Below, piece after piece: positions 28,507 to 38,377 of a stretch of DNA of 64,000 bases (position 1 is the stretch's first letter; each line of letters opens with the position of its first letter). A program made the translations under genes and the position numbers. Below the pieces are notes generated by a model, which worked only from the letters and a program-made list of their open reading frames with translations, did no database searches and was not told where the DNA came from. This DNA comes from Parietichytrium sp. I65-24A (taxonomy: Eukaryota > Sar > Bigyra > Thraustochytrida > Thraustochytriidae), in NCBI GenBank assembly GCA_012862575.1, contig BLSF01000021.1:434001-498000 (forward strand), in the 5' to 3' direction.

Positions 28507-30936
28507 TTAAAAGTCCGGACTGTCAGCAAAGGCGAGTGCTGGAAACGCACGCAAGGCAGCTCGACAGGCAGTCAAGAGATCAGTGTTTGACGGTCCGTCA
28601 TACTCTGACGCTAAAACTTCCACGGCCGTTTCAGAGCTCCTCAGAGGGAATGGGTAGACCATCCGCCACACTCCAGCATGAAAGAGTTCATCGACCATGT
28701 CTTGCACGTCAAGAAGCGTCCTGCGGGTCCAATTCTTGCCTTCGCGGACAGAGTGTTGAAGAAGGATCTGTTCCAGTTTGTCTTGATACATGGACCTGTC
28801 ATAGCCAGAAGCCCCTACGAGTTTGAACATGTCACGAATAATCTTGTGTGGATCACTTGGCTGACCTCCGATAGCCTTCGAGACAGTTTCCATTCCACCC
28901 CCAAGGAATCCGTTTGTGTTGATTTCGAGGACTTTTGGGGAAGAGTCCTCCTCGTAAATAATATCGAAAGACAGGAGCTGGAATGTACGCGCTTTTGTGA
29001 CCGGCAAGTAGTCTCGAAACTTGGGCACTGCCAGAAGAATCGACTTCACCATCGTCGAAAGACTTTTCGCAATCACAGTTTCTGAGCGAAGAGGTTGACT
29101 TAGGGCATGCCCGCCGGAGTCAGACAAGCTTGGTGAAAATTGGGTGTCGCCGACACGCGTCGGGAGGGTTTTTTGGTGTCTTTGGCGTGCGGTCTCGGTT
29201 GGCCTTGACGTGCGCCGTAGTGTGCATTCAGATTGAACCTTCCCATTTGTCACGTGTATACACTTGTTACGTAGGTCTTCTGCGCTAGTACTGTATGGTT
29301 CGGCAGATACCCTCAAATACCCGTCCGGAATTGCATAAATCCGGAGCGGGGACACAGACGTGACAACCGCCCACCACCTTGAGTCAAACTTTCGCCCTTC
29401 GAGAAGCAGCGGTTTCAAAACATAGCTTTGCAAAACGAGCTTCTCATCAGCACCTTTCAGCTTTCCAGCTTCGGCAAGCATTTCCTCCTTCGACATTATT
29501 TGAACACCATCGCCTGACCAGCTTTTAAGCTCTTTCCAAGCCCATGCTGGGTCTGAGACCGACTCAATCGCGGGCAAGTCGTCAGGCAACAAGTAGCTTT
29601 CAGGCATAATCGAGTCCACTTCCACCCTGAAACGCTGGCGAGCAGAGGCGACAATGCGATGCAGAGCGTCTTTGTCACCTAGAACAAGCTTAGCGCTTCC
29701 CGGAAGCATGTTGAGCTGCTGCCAGCTCTCGAGCCTGGCCGCTGAGAACTCCTCGACTGTTTTCCACTGCAAGCCCCACAAAAAGCTCCACGCCTCCGTT
29801 CCTAAAGGAGCACTTTTAAACTGGTGGTACGGCCTCAAGCCAATGCTCTTTAAAGCGGTCGCGGCCGAACTCATGTAATCGTCTCGTTTTTTTTTTCGCC
29901 CGCTGCCGTCAACATATTGAGCCTGTATTTGGAAAGTCATTTTGGCATCTTGCCGGTGAGTTCGAATTGGATCCCACCACGACGCTTGCCTCACAGCCCT
30001 TTTCTTTCGAATAAGAGCCTCCACTGTTTCACCAGTAACCTGGATGCCTTCAAGAATGACAATGCTTTGGCTCCAAGAAAGCTCGAGCGCCTCAAACACT
30101 ATCCCCGTAAATATCATACAATTTCGATCAATCATATTGAAGCTCAAAGCGACGCAATCAACTTCTGTAGAGCAGACTCTACAACAGCTGCCCAAGTCAT
30201 TCAACGGAATTTGTTTCATGTTTTGTCCCACAAGCTGAACCCGGTTGAACACATGTGAATTTTGACAGGTGTTCTCCATAGATGGAATTGTGTCGCAAGA
30301 ACCGGACTTCAACCCACGGAACGCCAGGTGCAGGCACGCTCCGATCAACCCCCCCAGCAGCAGGCCCTTGAATGCCGCTCGCATCATATCCAAAACAAGC
30401 TCCGTGCTGTATGTGCCTGGCGATGTCGCGCTAGCCGCGAGATCGTCCTTTGTATGGCAGTCCGGGTCAATCTCCGCGGCATCCTCAAGCGAGACCGGCT
30501 CGCCGGCTTCAGAATCTAGATCCCAACCCGTCTTCAAAGATCGCTCAGAAGCCCCAAGGTCCTTTTGAAGGCTCCATTTCTCCAGCTCAGGTCTGCGGCT
30601 CGAGTGCGAACGATTCCAAGGTGTAGAGTACAGTCTACCGCGATTCCCCCGTTTTTCGCTCGCTTGGCCAATAATGGATTCTAGTTGCACGGACCGCGGA
30701 CGCTGGCTAGTACGAGGGGGCGATGCTGCCTGTGTCGGCCATGGATCTACTTCCAGTGAAGTTGTCGAGCTCTCTCGAGACGGAGCCGGGGCTGGAGTAG
30801 AGGCATATCGCTCCCTCGCGCCAATGGGCCCACGTTCTGGGACGATACTTCTCCCCGATCCAAGACGATCCCGCACTTTGCTCTCGATAGCAATACGCGG
30901 CTCGCCCAAGGAGCCCCAAGTCGGCGACTCGCTCAT
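28507..30936 (-). CDS. Membrane-anchored apple-domain protein with a tubulin-tyrosine-ligase-like domain
   Basis: An 809-residue protein from ATG 30936. Residues 1-180 are polar and disordered. A hydrophobic segment at about 187-207 (GLLLGGLIGACLHLAF) is the only membrane span. A Cys-rich segment at 224-295 (QNSHVF, then GSCCRVCSTEVDCVALSFN) matches the PAN/apple pattern. From about 345 to 760 is a TTL domain: a degenerate WAWKELKSWSGDGVQ P-loop-like block, LKPLLLEGRKFDSRWWAVV, IHVTNGKVQ, and the metal-binding FDIIYEEDSSPKVLEINTN. TTL domains ligate amino acids to proteins using ATP, normally on tubulin in cytosol or cilia. Here an apple module between membrane span and catalytic domain implies a lumenal or extracellular location, so tubulin is an unlikely substrate. 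Topology is inferred. Confidence 0.8.
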   Translation of the reverse strand: MSESPTWGSLGEPRIAIESKVRDRLGSGRSIVPERGPIGARERYASTPAPAPSRESSTTSLEVDPWPTQAASPPRTSQRPRSVQLESIIGQASEKRGNRGRLYSTPWNRSHSSRRPELEKWSLQKDLGASERSLKTGWDLDSEAGEPVSLEDAAEIDPDCHTKDDLAASATSPGTYSTELVLDMMRAAFKGLLLGGLIGACLHLAFRGLKSGSCDTIPSMENTCQNSHVFNRVQLVGQNMKQIPLNDLGSCCRVCSTEVDCVALSFNMIDRNCMIFTGIVFEALELSWSQSIVILEGIQVTGETVEALIRKKRAVRQASWWDPIRTHRQDAKMTFQIQAQYVDGSGRKKKRDDYMSSAATALKSIGLRPYHQFKSAPLGTEAWSFLWGLQWKTVEEFSAARLESWQQLNMLPGSAKLVLGDKDALHRIVASARQRFRVEVDSIMPESYLLPDDLPAIESVSDPAWAWKELKSWSGDGVQIMSKEEMLAEAGKLKGADEKLVLQSYVLKPLLLEGRKFDSRWWAVVTSVSPLRIYAIPDGYLRVSAEPYSTSAEDLRNKCIHVTNGKVQSECTLRRTSRPTETARQRHQKTLPTRVGDTQFSPSLSDSGGHALSQPLRSETVIAKSLSTMVKSILLAVPKFRDYLPVTKARTFQLLSFDIIYEEDSSPKVLEINTNGFLGGGMETVSKAIGGQPSDPHKIIRDMFKLVGASGYDRSMYQDKLEQILLQHSVREGKNWTRRTLLDVQDMVDELFHAGVWRMVYPFPLRSSETAVEVLASEYDGPSNTDLLTACRAALRAFPALAFADSPDF

Positions 30937-31547
30937 CTTTCATTCGCCTCGGTGCTTTGTGAGTACTTTGTGAGCTCTCCTCCCCGCCAAAAGGGGCCGG
31001 CTCGAAGATATTTCAGCCTCGACCCACGCAGCGTACTTGGCGAAGCCCTTGCGTGTAAAGGTTTTTAATCTGAGGGCTGCAGCAACATGCGCACTTGCGA
31101 GCTTGCTGATGGCCTCCAGCTATTCTTGCGCGACTCTGCTCTTTGACAGCGCAGCAAGAACAACAAGCACAGCAGCAGCGCGTTCCGTCTTTGGCGACTC
31201 AGTCATGCTGCACATCGTTCACATGCTTGAGAACTCGTAGCTTTTGGCTGGCTACTGACACTGGAATCTTCCAAGTCGATTCCCGAGTCGTTTACTTACC
31301 GGTACTGGTACCGGGGCTGCTATTGCTTTCTCAAAGAGTCATTTTTGGAGGTGAGGAGGAAGAGACTGCTGCGCTGTGATGGAGTAGTTGCCAGAGCTTG
31401 GCTTTCTTTGCAGTCACGGTTGGCCAAGACAAAACAGCTTTGTGTGCGGAAAATAATTAAATAAAATTAATTAATTAAATAATGATAATAAAAATATAAA
31501 TAATAAAAATATAAATAAAAAGCGATAAAATAATCTCGTGTGCTCAC
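30937..31547. other. Intergenic region with an AT-rich tract
   Basis: Contains a strongly AT-rich AATAAA/TTAATTAA-type stretch at about 31449-31535, directly downstream of the G6PDH-hexokinase stop; it includes several AATAAA-like signals and may serve as its 3' end. No gene is seen. Confidence 0.6.
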
Positions 31548-34546
31548 CTAAGCCCACCCTTTCACGGCTCCACATGCGATGAGGGCAGACCCCCGGCCAC
31601 TGCCATCCTTTGCGAGAACCACTTTGCACAAGCAAGCGAGCTCGCCCAACGCATGGGAGAGTCTCTGACGGAAACTTGGGTGATGTTGATAGACACTACC
31701 ATCAATTCCAACTGTGCAGCCATTTGCGCGCTCGGGACCGATCTGTCTGAGCGTCGCAGCAATACCGCACGCCGTAAGCTTCGCTGCGCGCTGCACAACC
31801 ATTCCGCAAACCTCCTTGAGCATGACGCGATCCTGGATGGTGGAGTTCTGCACACCAAAGTTAGATTCCGTTCTCTGTACGATCAGGAGCTGGTCAGTCA
31901 TGTCATACTCAATCTCCGATAGAAATCTGCTTTCGAAACTGTATGGCTTCTCCAAAATATCAGACACAGTCGTGCCCGCCGAAGTCCAAAGCTCACCGGC
32001 CTTGTGAAGATCTCTTAGACATAGCCGAGCAATCTCACCGAGGTAGAGACCTGAGATCATCTTTTCGAATATTTGATCTCCAGGATTTCTAGACTGGGCG
32101 TCGAGTTCGACATCTACCTCAGTGGCAGGCAATTGAGACCCATTCGAACCAAAGTTTCCCCACTCTGTATTGATTACCATTTCGCCGTCCAGCTTGCGAA
32201 GCTCCTCCGGGAGCTTTGTGATGTTTTCGACTCTCTCGCGGTAGGCGGCATTGGTACCTGTGCCCAGGATGACACCCATCATAGTCTGCGGGTCATTGTA
32301 GGCACTGGAGATGAGTGTTCCCACGGTATCGTTTGCAAGTGCAACTATTTTGGCGTCATAGCCGATCTTGTGAAGAGACTGTTGCAGGAGATCAACCACA
32401 TCATTGCCCCGAACTCCAGATGTTGTGAACCCTTTTGTCCACTTGATGAGAGTACCGCTCGCAAGTGCAGTTTGGTTGACAGGGAAAGAGAAAGTAAAGC
32501 CAACATACCGCTTGCCTTGGTCTTTCTTGATGTCCAAAGAAGCCACACAGCGCGCGAGGAAGTCGAAGAGTTGTTCGGCAGTTCCTGTCATCTCGTCGTT
32601 TGGCACGGTGTATTTGCGCTCGTCAGTCAGCTCCACGCCACCTTTGCCATCAAATTTAAATCTGCTAATTCTAAAGTTGGTGCCGCCCAAGTCCAACGCA
32701 TAGAAGACCCCAGTTTCGGTGCCGTCTGGAACATGAGACACGAAGCTCGGGAGCATCTTGATGGTCCCAGTCTGGTCCCCTGCCAACCCTTTCGCATACT
32801 CTCGCTGGAAGTCAGCCACAATCTCTTCCATCTGGAATGCAGAGAGGTTGAATTGGCGACTGAGGCGGTGTAGCAACGTTTCATGCTTCTTGCCCAATAG
32901 CTCTGAGTCAAGCTTGTACTCCTCAAAACCAACCTCCGACATGAGATCATACGATTCGAGCGGACCCCTACTGCCTACAGAATAGCTGCAGAGCTTGCTT
33001 CTCCAGAGGTCCTTGTCGCTCTCGATTTGCGCAAGCACCGGAGTGAAAATTGCCCACAACGCCGCCAGTTCGTCGACGCGGGTGAAGGAAGTGGTATCCC
33101 CATTGAATACATCGTACAGCATGCGCTCGTACGAGTCTGGCGAGTAGGAATTGATTGGGACATATTTCTCCATGTTCGAGCGGCGGAGGTCGTCGTGGGT
33201 TTGATCGCCTCCGATGGAGTCAAAGCGAACGGAATGCCCGTCAGCCATAGTTGGATTGAGAGGATGAACTCCAGCCATGTCCATGAGCACCGAAGGCTCA
33301 AATCCCATGAGGTCAAGCTTGGTGGGAGCCACATTGAACTTTGTGCCGGGAACTTTGCGCATCATTTTCATGTAAATGTCTCGGTGAGGCTGAACCCTAA
33401 TGACCAGTTCGTTCAGCGGGCCGCCGCCGCGAGAGCTGGGGAACAACATGTTATGCGGCGGCTTGAACTGCACGCGGATATCAGTCCTTCGTTCGTACAT
33501 ACCCTTTCCTGCCTTCAGGATGAATGGAACGCCATGCCACCTTGGGTTATTTATGTAGAGAACGCACATCGCAAAGGTCGGCGTAAGGCTATCCTTTTCA
33601 ATTCCCGGAGTTTCTGTGTAATTGTCGTATTGCCCAAGAACAATGTTGTCAAGCTTTGCGGGCTGTACACAGCGCAGCACCTTGGCTACTTCATCGCGGA
33701 AGCTGAATCCGTCTGTCAAGCTGACTGGCGTTTCCATAGCGATCAGGGCCATGATGTGCAACAAGTGGTCCACCATAATCTCGCGCACAATCCCATACTT
33801 GTCGAAGTACTCCGCGTACTCCTTTGGTCTCACAGTCTTCGCCTCTCTACAACTGATAACCACAGCGTTAATGTTGGTGTTGTTCCACGATGGCTCGAGA
33901 AAACGGTTTGCAAATCTCAAAGCAGTGATGTTTTGAACCATCTCTTTTCCAAGGAAATGGTCCAGGCGATACACATTTCTTTCACCTTGAAATGCCGAGT
34001 GCAGCCCGTTGGCAAGGTTGATGGCCGAGTCTACATCTTTGCCGATGGGCTTTTCAATCACACAGCGGAGCCAACCTTCTTTGCATTGATCTCGCAAGCG
34101 TTGGCACATAATCTCAGAGTCTGAGGGGCCGACTACAAGAGGAGGGACATAGCAGACGACGATGCGCTTCAACCCGGCAAGATTTGCTTTGACTCCATCT
34201 GCGACTTGCTCGGAGAAGTACTCCCCCTGCACAATGACACAGTCTTTAAGAAACGATTTTTGATCCCCCGCGCCGAGATTGTCCTCCAACTTCTCCAGAA
34301 AATCTTCCTGAGAAATACCTGACGAGCAGACACACACAATCTTGGTCTTTGCAATTGAATGCGAGCAGGTGCTATACATGTTGTTCCATCACGTCAGCCC
34401 TGCCACGAAGCTCGAAAACGCAAACCACCGTGATAGGAAATGTCATCAACTTACAGACGAAAGAGCGCCGGGAAAGTTCGCAAGATTGCCGTATCAAGGT
34501 CTGCACCGACCATGACAAAACCGATCTTTGGGTGGTCCTGCTCCAT
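31548..34546 (-). CDS. Glucose-6-phosphate dehydrogenase fused to hexokinase
   Basis: Two exons (34546-34455 and 34371-31548) give 971 residues with no stop between domains. Residues 1 to about 510 are G6PDH: EKPIGKD (137-143), the substrate site YRLDHFLGKE (165-174), catalytic His in DHLLHIMALIAME (about 233), and the end motif VGSRGPLESYDL. From about 528 to the end is hexokinase: ALDLGGTNFR (phosphate loop), FTFSFPVNQ, SGTLIKWTKGF, catalytic Asp in LANDTVGT (about 712), GVILGTGTNAAY, NTEWGNFGS and the C-terminal SGRGSALIACG. The fused enzyme could phosphorylate glucose and oxidise the product, making NADPH. The cofactor motif is abnormal: the usual GxSGDLA reads GADLDTA (14-20). The hexokinase half looks complete. 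Both domains are certain; dehydrogenase activity is less so. No targeting peptide is obvious. Confidence 0.93.
34372..34454 (-). other. Spliceosomal intron of the G6PDH-hexokinase gene (83 nt)
   Basis: The donor is CGTCT|GTAAGT and the acceptor ATGTATAG|CACC (phase 2), with GGGCTGAC as the branch-point candidate about 25 nt from the acceptor. Splicing joins the Rossmann-start exon (TFPALFRL) to the strand TKIVCVCSS, as in the G6PDH fold. Confidence 0.85.
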
Positions 34547-35847
34547 GGTGCCCTGTGACTTTTCGTTCGACGGAGGCGGAAGGGGCAAATAGCTTTTGCG
34601 GGGACTGGAGCAGCCCTCGTTTCGTTTGGGAACTGCTCGAACTGTTCGGCCACTCGCGCGAGACGCGGAGATATACAGTAGAGTGCTGTACAGTGGTTGG
34701 TGCGACGGGCTCAAGAGGATCTTCGTGCAAGCCCTGTCTGACGTGTCTGACGGCAGGCGACGGACGGCTTCAGCACTGTGAGGCACTATTTGTGAATATC
34801 TCTCCGAGGTCGTTCGGTTGGAGTCTCAGGAGTCTCAGACACAAGGAGTCTTCGAGACCAAAGCGAGTGCAAGTCGCAACTTGCTCTCTACGAGACTCGT
34901 ACGAGTGCAAAAGGCAAGAGTGGGAAGAGTGGGAAGGAGACAGTTTTGCCTTCGACGCGCTTTGACCTGCGATAACTCTCGTTGCACGAACGCTACAACG
35001 ACGTCATATGGATCCAATCTCTCTGCAATCGGTACGTCACTGCCCGTCTGCGACTCTAAGCAGATCTTTCTCCCAGCTCTACCACAAACACTGATGCTCC
35101 TTCAGAAAAAGACACGCTCTCAGTATCTCTCAGTATCTCTCAGTAAGTTATTCTCAGTAAGTTTATTTCTCAGTCCAGGCGCCATACACTTTTACCTGAA
35201 CTCCTACGATGATGAGCTGGTACTCACAGTCAATACCAACAGATACCAGTACTAGCTAGCAGGGTACAAGAAGACTTCTCACAACTCTCTCTATGCTCTT
35301 ACGATGGTGTGCAAGTGAATGTAGTAGGCGACGTCGGCACAGGGGAAATTGACAGAGAAGACGTCAATCGTCATCCTGTGTTTTCAGGTCTGTAAGATTT
35401 GTGAGTGATGCTCCCTGTGGATTTGTACATTCTGTATCATTCTGTAGTGCCTGCTGGTTGTGAGTAAATGTGAGGAGGTCGCTTTCGTTGCGCATTGCGA
35501 AACTGACTGTAAGCGCAAAGGTAAGAAAATCGGTTCCAAAATCCTACCTCGCGCTAACCAAAACTCGAGAAATTATAATTTCGGATGATCGCTTTCTAGA
35601 GTACCAGTACTCTAGAGTTCTGGTAGACCAAGCCGAACGATGCTTGCCAAAGTTTACCGAGCTCTGGGATCACTCGTGCCAGGGAGAGAGTGAATTCAGA
35701 AAACAAATGATCAGTGGGGTTGGATTCAGCCATGTCTTTAGCCATCAACATTTCAAGTTGAACGCAGTAGCAGGTCAGGGAAAGAGAAAGCTGCGAATGC
35801 CCGAGATCGTCGCGGAGAGGAAACAAAAAAATTATGAAAAGAAGAAC
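34547..35847. other. Long intergenic region upstream of the fusion gene
   Basis: No gene is seen in 1.3 kb. Holds a CAGTATCTCT repeat near 35120-35160 and a GTACTCACAGTCAATACC element at 35220-35237 followed by CAGTACTAGCTAGC. Confidence 0.55.
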
Positions 35848-35918
35848 TGCCCCGGGGGAGAATCGAACTCCCGCCAATGCGGCCACAACGCAATGTACTG
35901 CCATTATACTACCGGAGC
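35848..35918 (-). tRNA. tRNA-His (anticodon GTG)
   Basis: Read on the minus strand, the 71-nt sequence folds as a cloverleaf. The acceptor pairs GCTCCGG with CCGGGGC, and the T arm is GGGAG-TTCGATT-CTCCC. The anticodon loop is TTGTGGC with anticodon GTG; the anticodon stem has one T-T mismatch. The discriminator base is A. Internal promoter boxes are visible (TAGTATAATGG and AGTTCGATTCT). There is no intron and no encoded CCA. The base before position 1 is A, so the extra 5' G of mature tRNA-His must be added after transcription. Confidence 0.9.
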
Positions 35919-36246
35919 TCCACTTGGTTGCTCTGCCATGACGCCTGGCAATAATATTGTTTTTAATCAAAACGAAGAGTGAATGAAAACGCTTTGTCAA
36001 CGTGTCACGTGGCGAAGCAGCACTCCTCTCCCACAAGGCTTGGTACGCACGAAGACGCTTCGTTGAACAGCAGGCCGGCCGCGGATCCACACTTAGTCTC
36101 CCTGTTTCTTCGGTGCGAAAACTTTCCAGCGCAAGAACTGGGGTTGCTTTTGGCAGACCAGTGTTTTGCAGAGAAGCTCAACGACATTTACTGCTTGTCG
36201 CGCAGGGTGCTGCCACCCAGGGGAGAAGGTTCAGCCAAGGTGAAAA
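35919..36246. other. Short region between tRNA-His and YIF1
   Basis: No gene is seen; probably the YIF1 promoter and 5' leader. Confidence 0.5.
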
Positions 36247-37278
36247 ATGTATCCTAACAACGGGTATGGAGATTATGGGCAGCAGCAACAACAACAACAG
36301 CCACATGGGATGCCACAATATCCGCAAGGTGCGCAGCAGTACGGGGGAGGTGGTGGAGGAGCCTCCATGTATGGCAATCCAGGCAATGATGGCTTTGACA
36401 AAATGATGTCATTTGCGGGCGATAAAGTCGTGCAGGAGTTCGCAGGGGCCAAGTTAAACGACTTTCGCAACCAGGTGGCCGGCAAATACTTGCCGGGGGC
36501 AAGCTCGTTTTGGAACAGCATGCGGTATTACTTTCATGTCGACAACAAGTATGTTCTGAAAAAAGTTCAGGTACTTATCTTCCCCTGGCGCCAGAAGGAG
36601 TGGTCGCGAATTAGGATTGGGGATGAAGCTGTGGACGGGCCCAGCCAGACCAGAATCAGCGATTTTGCTCCTCCAGTAGCAGACATCAACGCTCCCGATA
36701 TGTACCTTCCCAGCATGGCCTTTGTAACATACGTCCTGTTTATCGGCTTTCTGAAGGGCACAAAACGAGCCTTTAATCCCGAGGTGCTGCAAGACACTTT
36801 CAGCACGTCGTGCTTGATTCTTTTGCTAGAGGTCTTGCTCATGAAGGGAGGGCTTTACTCTCTCGGAGGAGCGTCTGTCAAACTTGCTTGGTTGGATTTG
36901 TGTGTCTACTCTGGCTACAAATACGTGGGCATAGCCTTGTGCTTGTTGATCGGAATCTTTATGGGCACTGCCGTATACAACGTCTTCATGTTTTACTTTT
37001 GCTGCTCCGCCGCGTACTTTACTTTTCAGACAATGAAGCGTGCTGTGCCTAAGCCCGGAAACGAAGCGTCTGGTCACAAAAGACGGCTGTACTACTTGAT
37101 GTGCTGCGCGGGACTCCAGCTTTTGGCGATTTTCTTCCTTGGCTTTACTCGAGATCTGGGGGAGTCCACAATGCTGTGGAACTCCTCTCCAGCTCCTCTG
37201 GAACCGGCCATCATAAATCCGACTAAAACAGCAATCAAGCTCGATGCTCCTCTGGAAGATGATGAGGCAGATGTGTGA
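36247..37278 (+). CDS. YIF1: YIF1 family ER-Golgi membrane protein
   Basis: A 343-residue protein that works with YIP1-family partners and Rab GTPases in ER-to-Golgi vesicle traffic. The N-terminus is Gln/Gly/Tyr-rich (residues 1-45). Conserved YIF1 blocks follow: GDKVVQEFAGAKLNDF, SFWNSMRYYFHVDNKYVLKK, and DINAPDMYLPSMAFVTYVLF at the first membrane span. Five hydrophobic segments lie between residues about 155 and 300. The start at ATG 36247 is directly preceded by AAAA and is the only good choice. A poly(T) stretch at 37362-37374 follows the stop. Family assignment is clear. Confidence 0.92.
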   Translation: MYPNNGYGDYGQQQQQQQPHGMPQYPQGAQQYGGGGGGASMYGNPGNDGFDKMMSFAGDKVVQEFAGAKLNDFRNQVAGKYLPGASSFWNSMRYYFHVDNKYVLKKVQVLIFPWRQKEWSRIRIGDEAVDGPSQTRISDFAPPVADINAPDMYLPSMAFVTYVLFIGFLKGTKRAFNPEVLQDTFSTSCLILLLEVLLMKGGLYSLGGASVKLAWLDLCVYSGYKYVGIALCLLIGIFMGTAVYNVFMFYFCCSAAYFTFQTMKRAVPKPGNEASGHKRRLYYLMCCAGLQLLAIFFLGFTRDLGESTMLWNSSPAPLEPAIINPTKTAIKLDAPLEDDEADV

Positions 37279-37729
37279 GAAGCCTCCTTCTGACTTCGAA
37301 GCTTCAGGCCCAAAATTCGATTTTAAAAAGTTAAGCGTTAGCTAATCGAGTTTGAACATGACTTTTTTTTTTTTAGGTGTGGATTTCTTTTGATGCCTCC
37401 CAAACACTTAGTTTCCGACAATTTCGTCAGCAGCGAAGGTTGTGCAAAGGAAAATGGAAAGTACAAGTCTGGATCGTTCAACCATTGCTTTCCAGGTAAA
37501 TCGTTCGGAACTCACGTCTACCGATCCTTTACTCTAAACCCTCATCGCTAAGCTCGGAGAACTACGCCAAGACCTTGAGATCCCAACCTCAGATCCCATG
37601 AAAGTTGATTCCATGCTTTGTATACATTTTTCTTTTAGAACCATTGAGATTACCTGTACATTGGTATAAGCAGGAAGGGTTTCGAGTTCTGCCTCTTTCT
37701 TTGGCTGCTGGCAAATGACGCACACGACT
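37279..37729. other. Convergent intergenic region
   Basis: No gene is seen with confidence between YIF1 and the small minus-strand gene. A short open frame at 37534-37725 has no family features. Confidence 0.5.
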
Positions 37730-38125
37730 TCACGAGTCAGAGGCTACTTCCTCCAAATAATACTGCTGGTATTTAAATGGCATCCAGGCACCTTCTTCAA
37801 CCGCTTCCCAGGAGGTGGAGCCAGATTGTTTCACCGCTGCGCATTTCAGCCATTTGTCCCCGTCGACCACGTGAACCGACCCGCGTAAGATGGCGTTATC
37901 GCGAGGCCAATTTGCCGATGGCGGCGATGACTTTTCGCCTGCTAAAGGGGACCCGCGCCAAAACATCCCGGTGCATCCTGCTCGACTCTTCTTCAGCTCA
38001 AAGCATTGCCCACAGTCCTCCTCCATGGCTCGGCCAGACTTTCCACGCTGTAAGCTCTGCAAGCCTTTATCTTGCTCCGCCACGCTACAAGAGCGGAGCC
38101 GCTGGCAGTCTTTGTCGGAGGACAT
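37730..38125 (-). CDS. Small protein, function unknown
   Basis: A 131-residue open frame from ATG 38125. The N-terminal half is charged and has several Cys residues (CGQCFELKKSRAGCTGMFW). The C-terminal half has a Trp-rich pattern, VHVVDGDKWLKCAAVKQSG then SWEAVEEGAWMPFKYQQYYLE, which looks like a folded beta-rich module rather than random sequence. I cannot name a family. It is on the same strand as the PIG-M gene 252 bp upstream. No introns are evident. The gene call itself is moderate. Confidence 0.5.
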   Translation of the reverse strand: MSSDKDCQRLRSCSVAEQDKGLQSLQRGKSGRAMEEDCGQCFELKKSRAGCTGMFWRGSPLAGEKSSPPSANWPRDNAILRGSVHVVDGDKWLKCAAVKQSGSTSWEAVEEGAWMPFKYQQYYLEEVASDS

Positions 38126-38377
38126 CCTAAGACTGTCATGGCTTGGTCACTGGTATGTACGGACACTACACGCTAACAAAGGGAATACTGCACAGTGTTT
38201 ACCTCTGAATTCTGATTTACTCGGAGAAAATGCAAATTGAGGAAAGGCGACGACCTCGTTAAAATTCGTCGAAATGGCCTGAGGTATGAAAGGACCTGAA
38301 CTATCCTAAATTAAAATCGGATGTTTTAAAAGAGTACCGTACTGTGCTAAACAACTTCGAATGGAGACGGTACCTCT

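Noticed and set aside
33027-34124. 365-codon open frame on the plus strand inside the fusion gene
   Set aside because: Antisense shadow of the G6PDH domain with no family features; base pattern follows the minus-strand gene.
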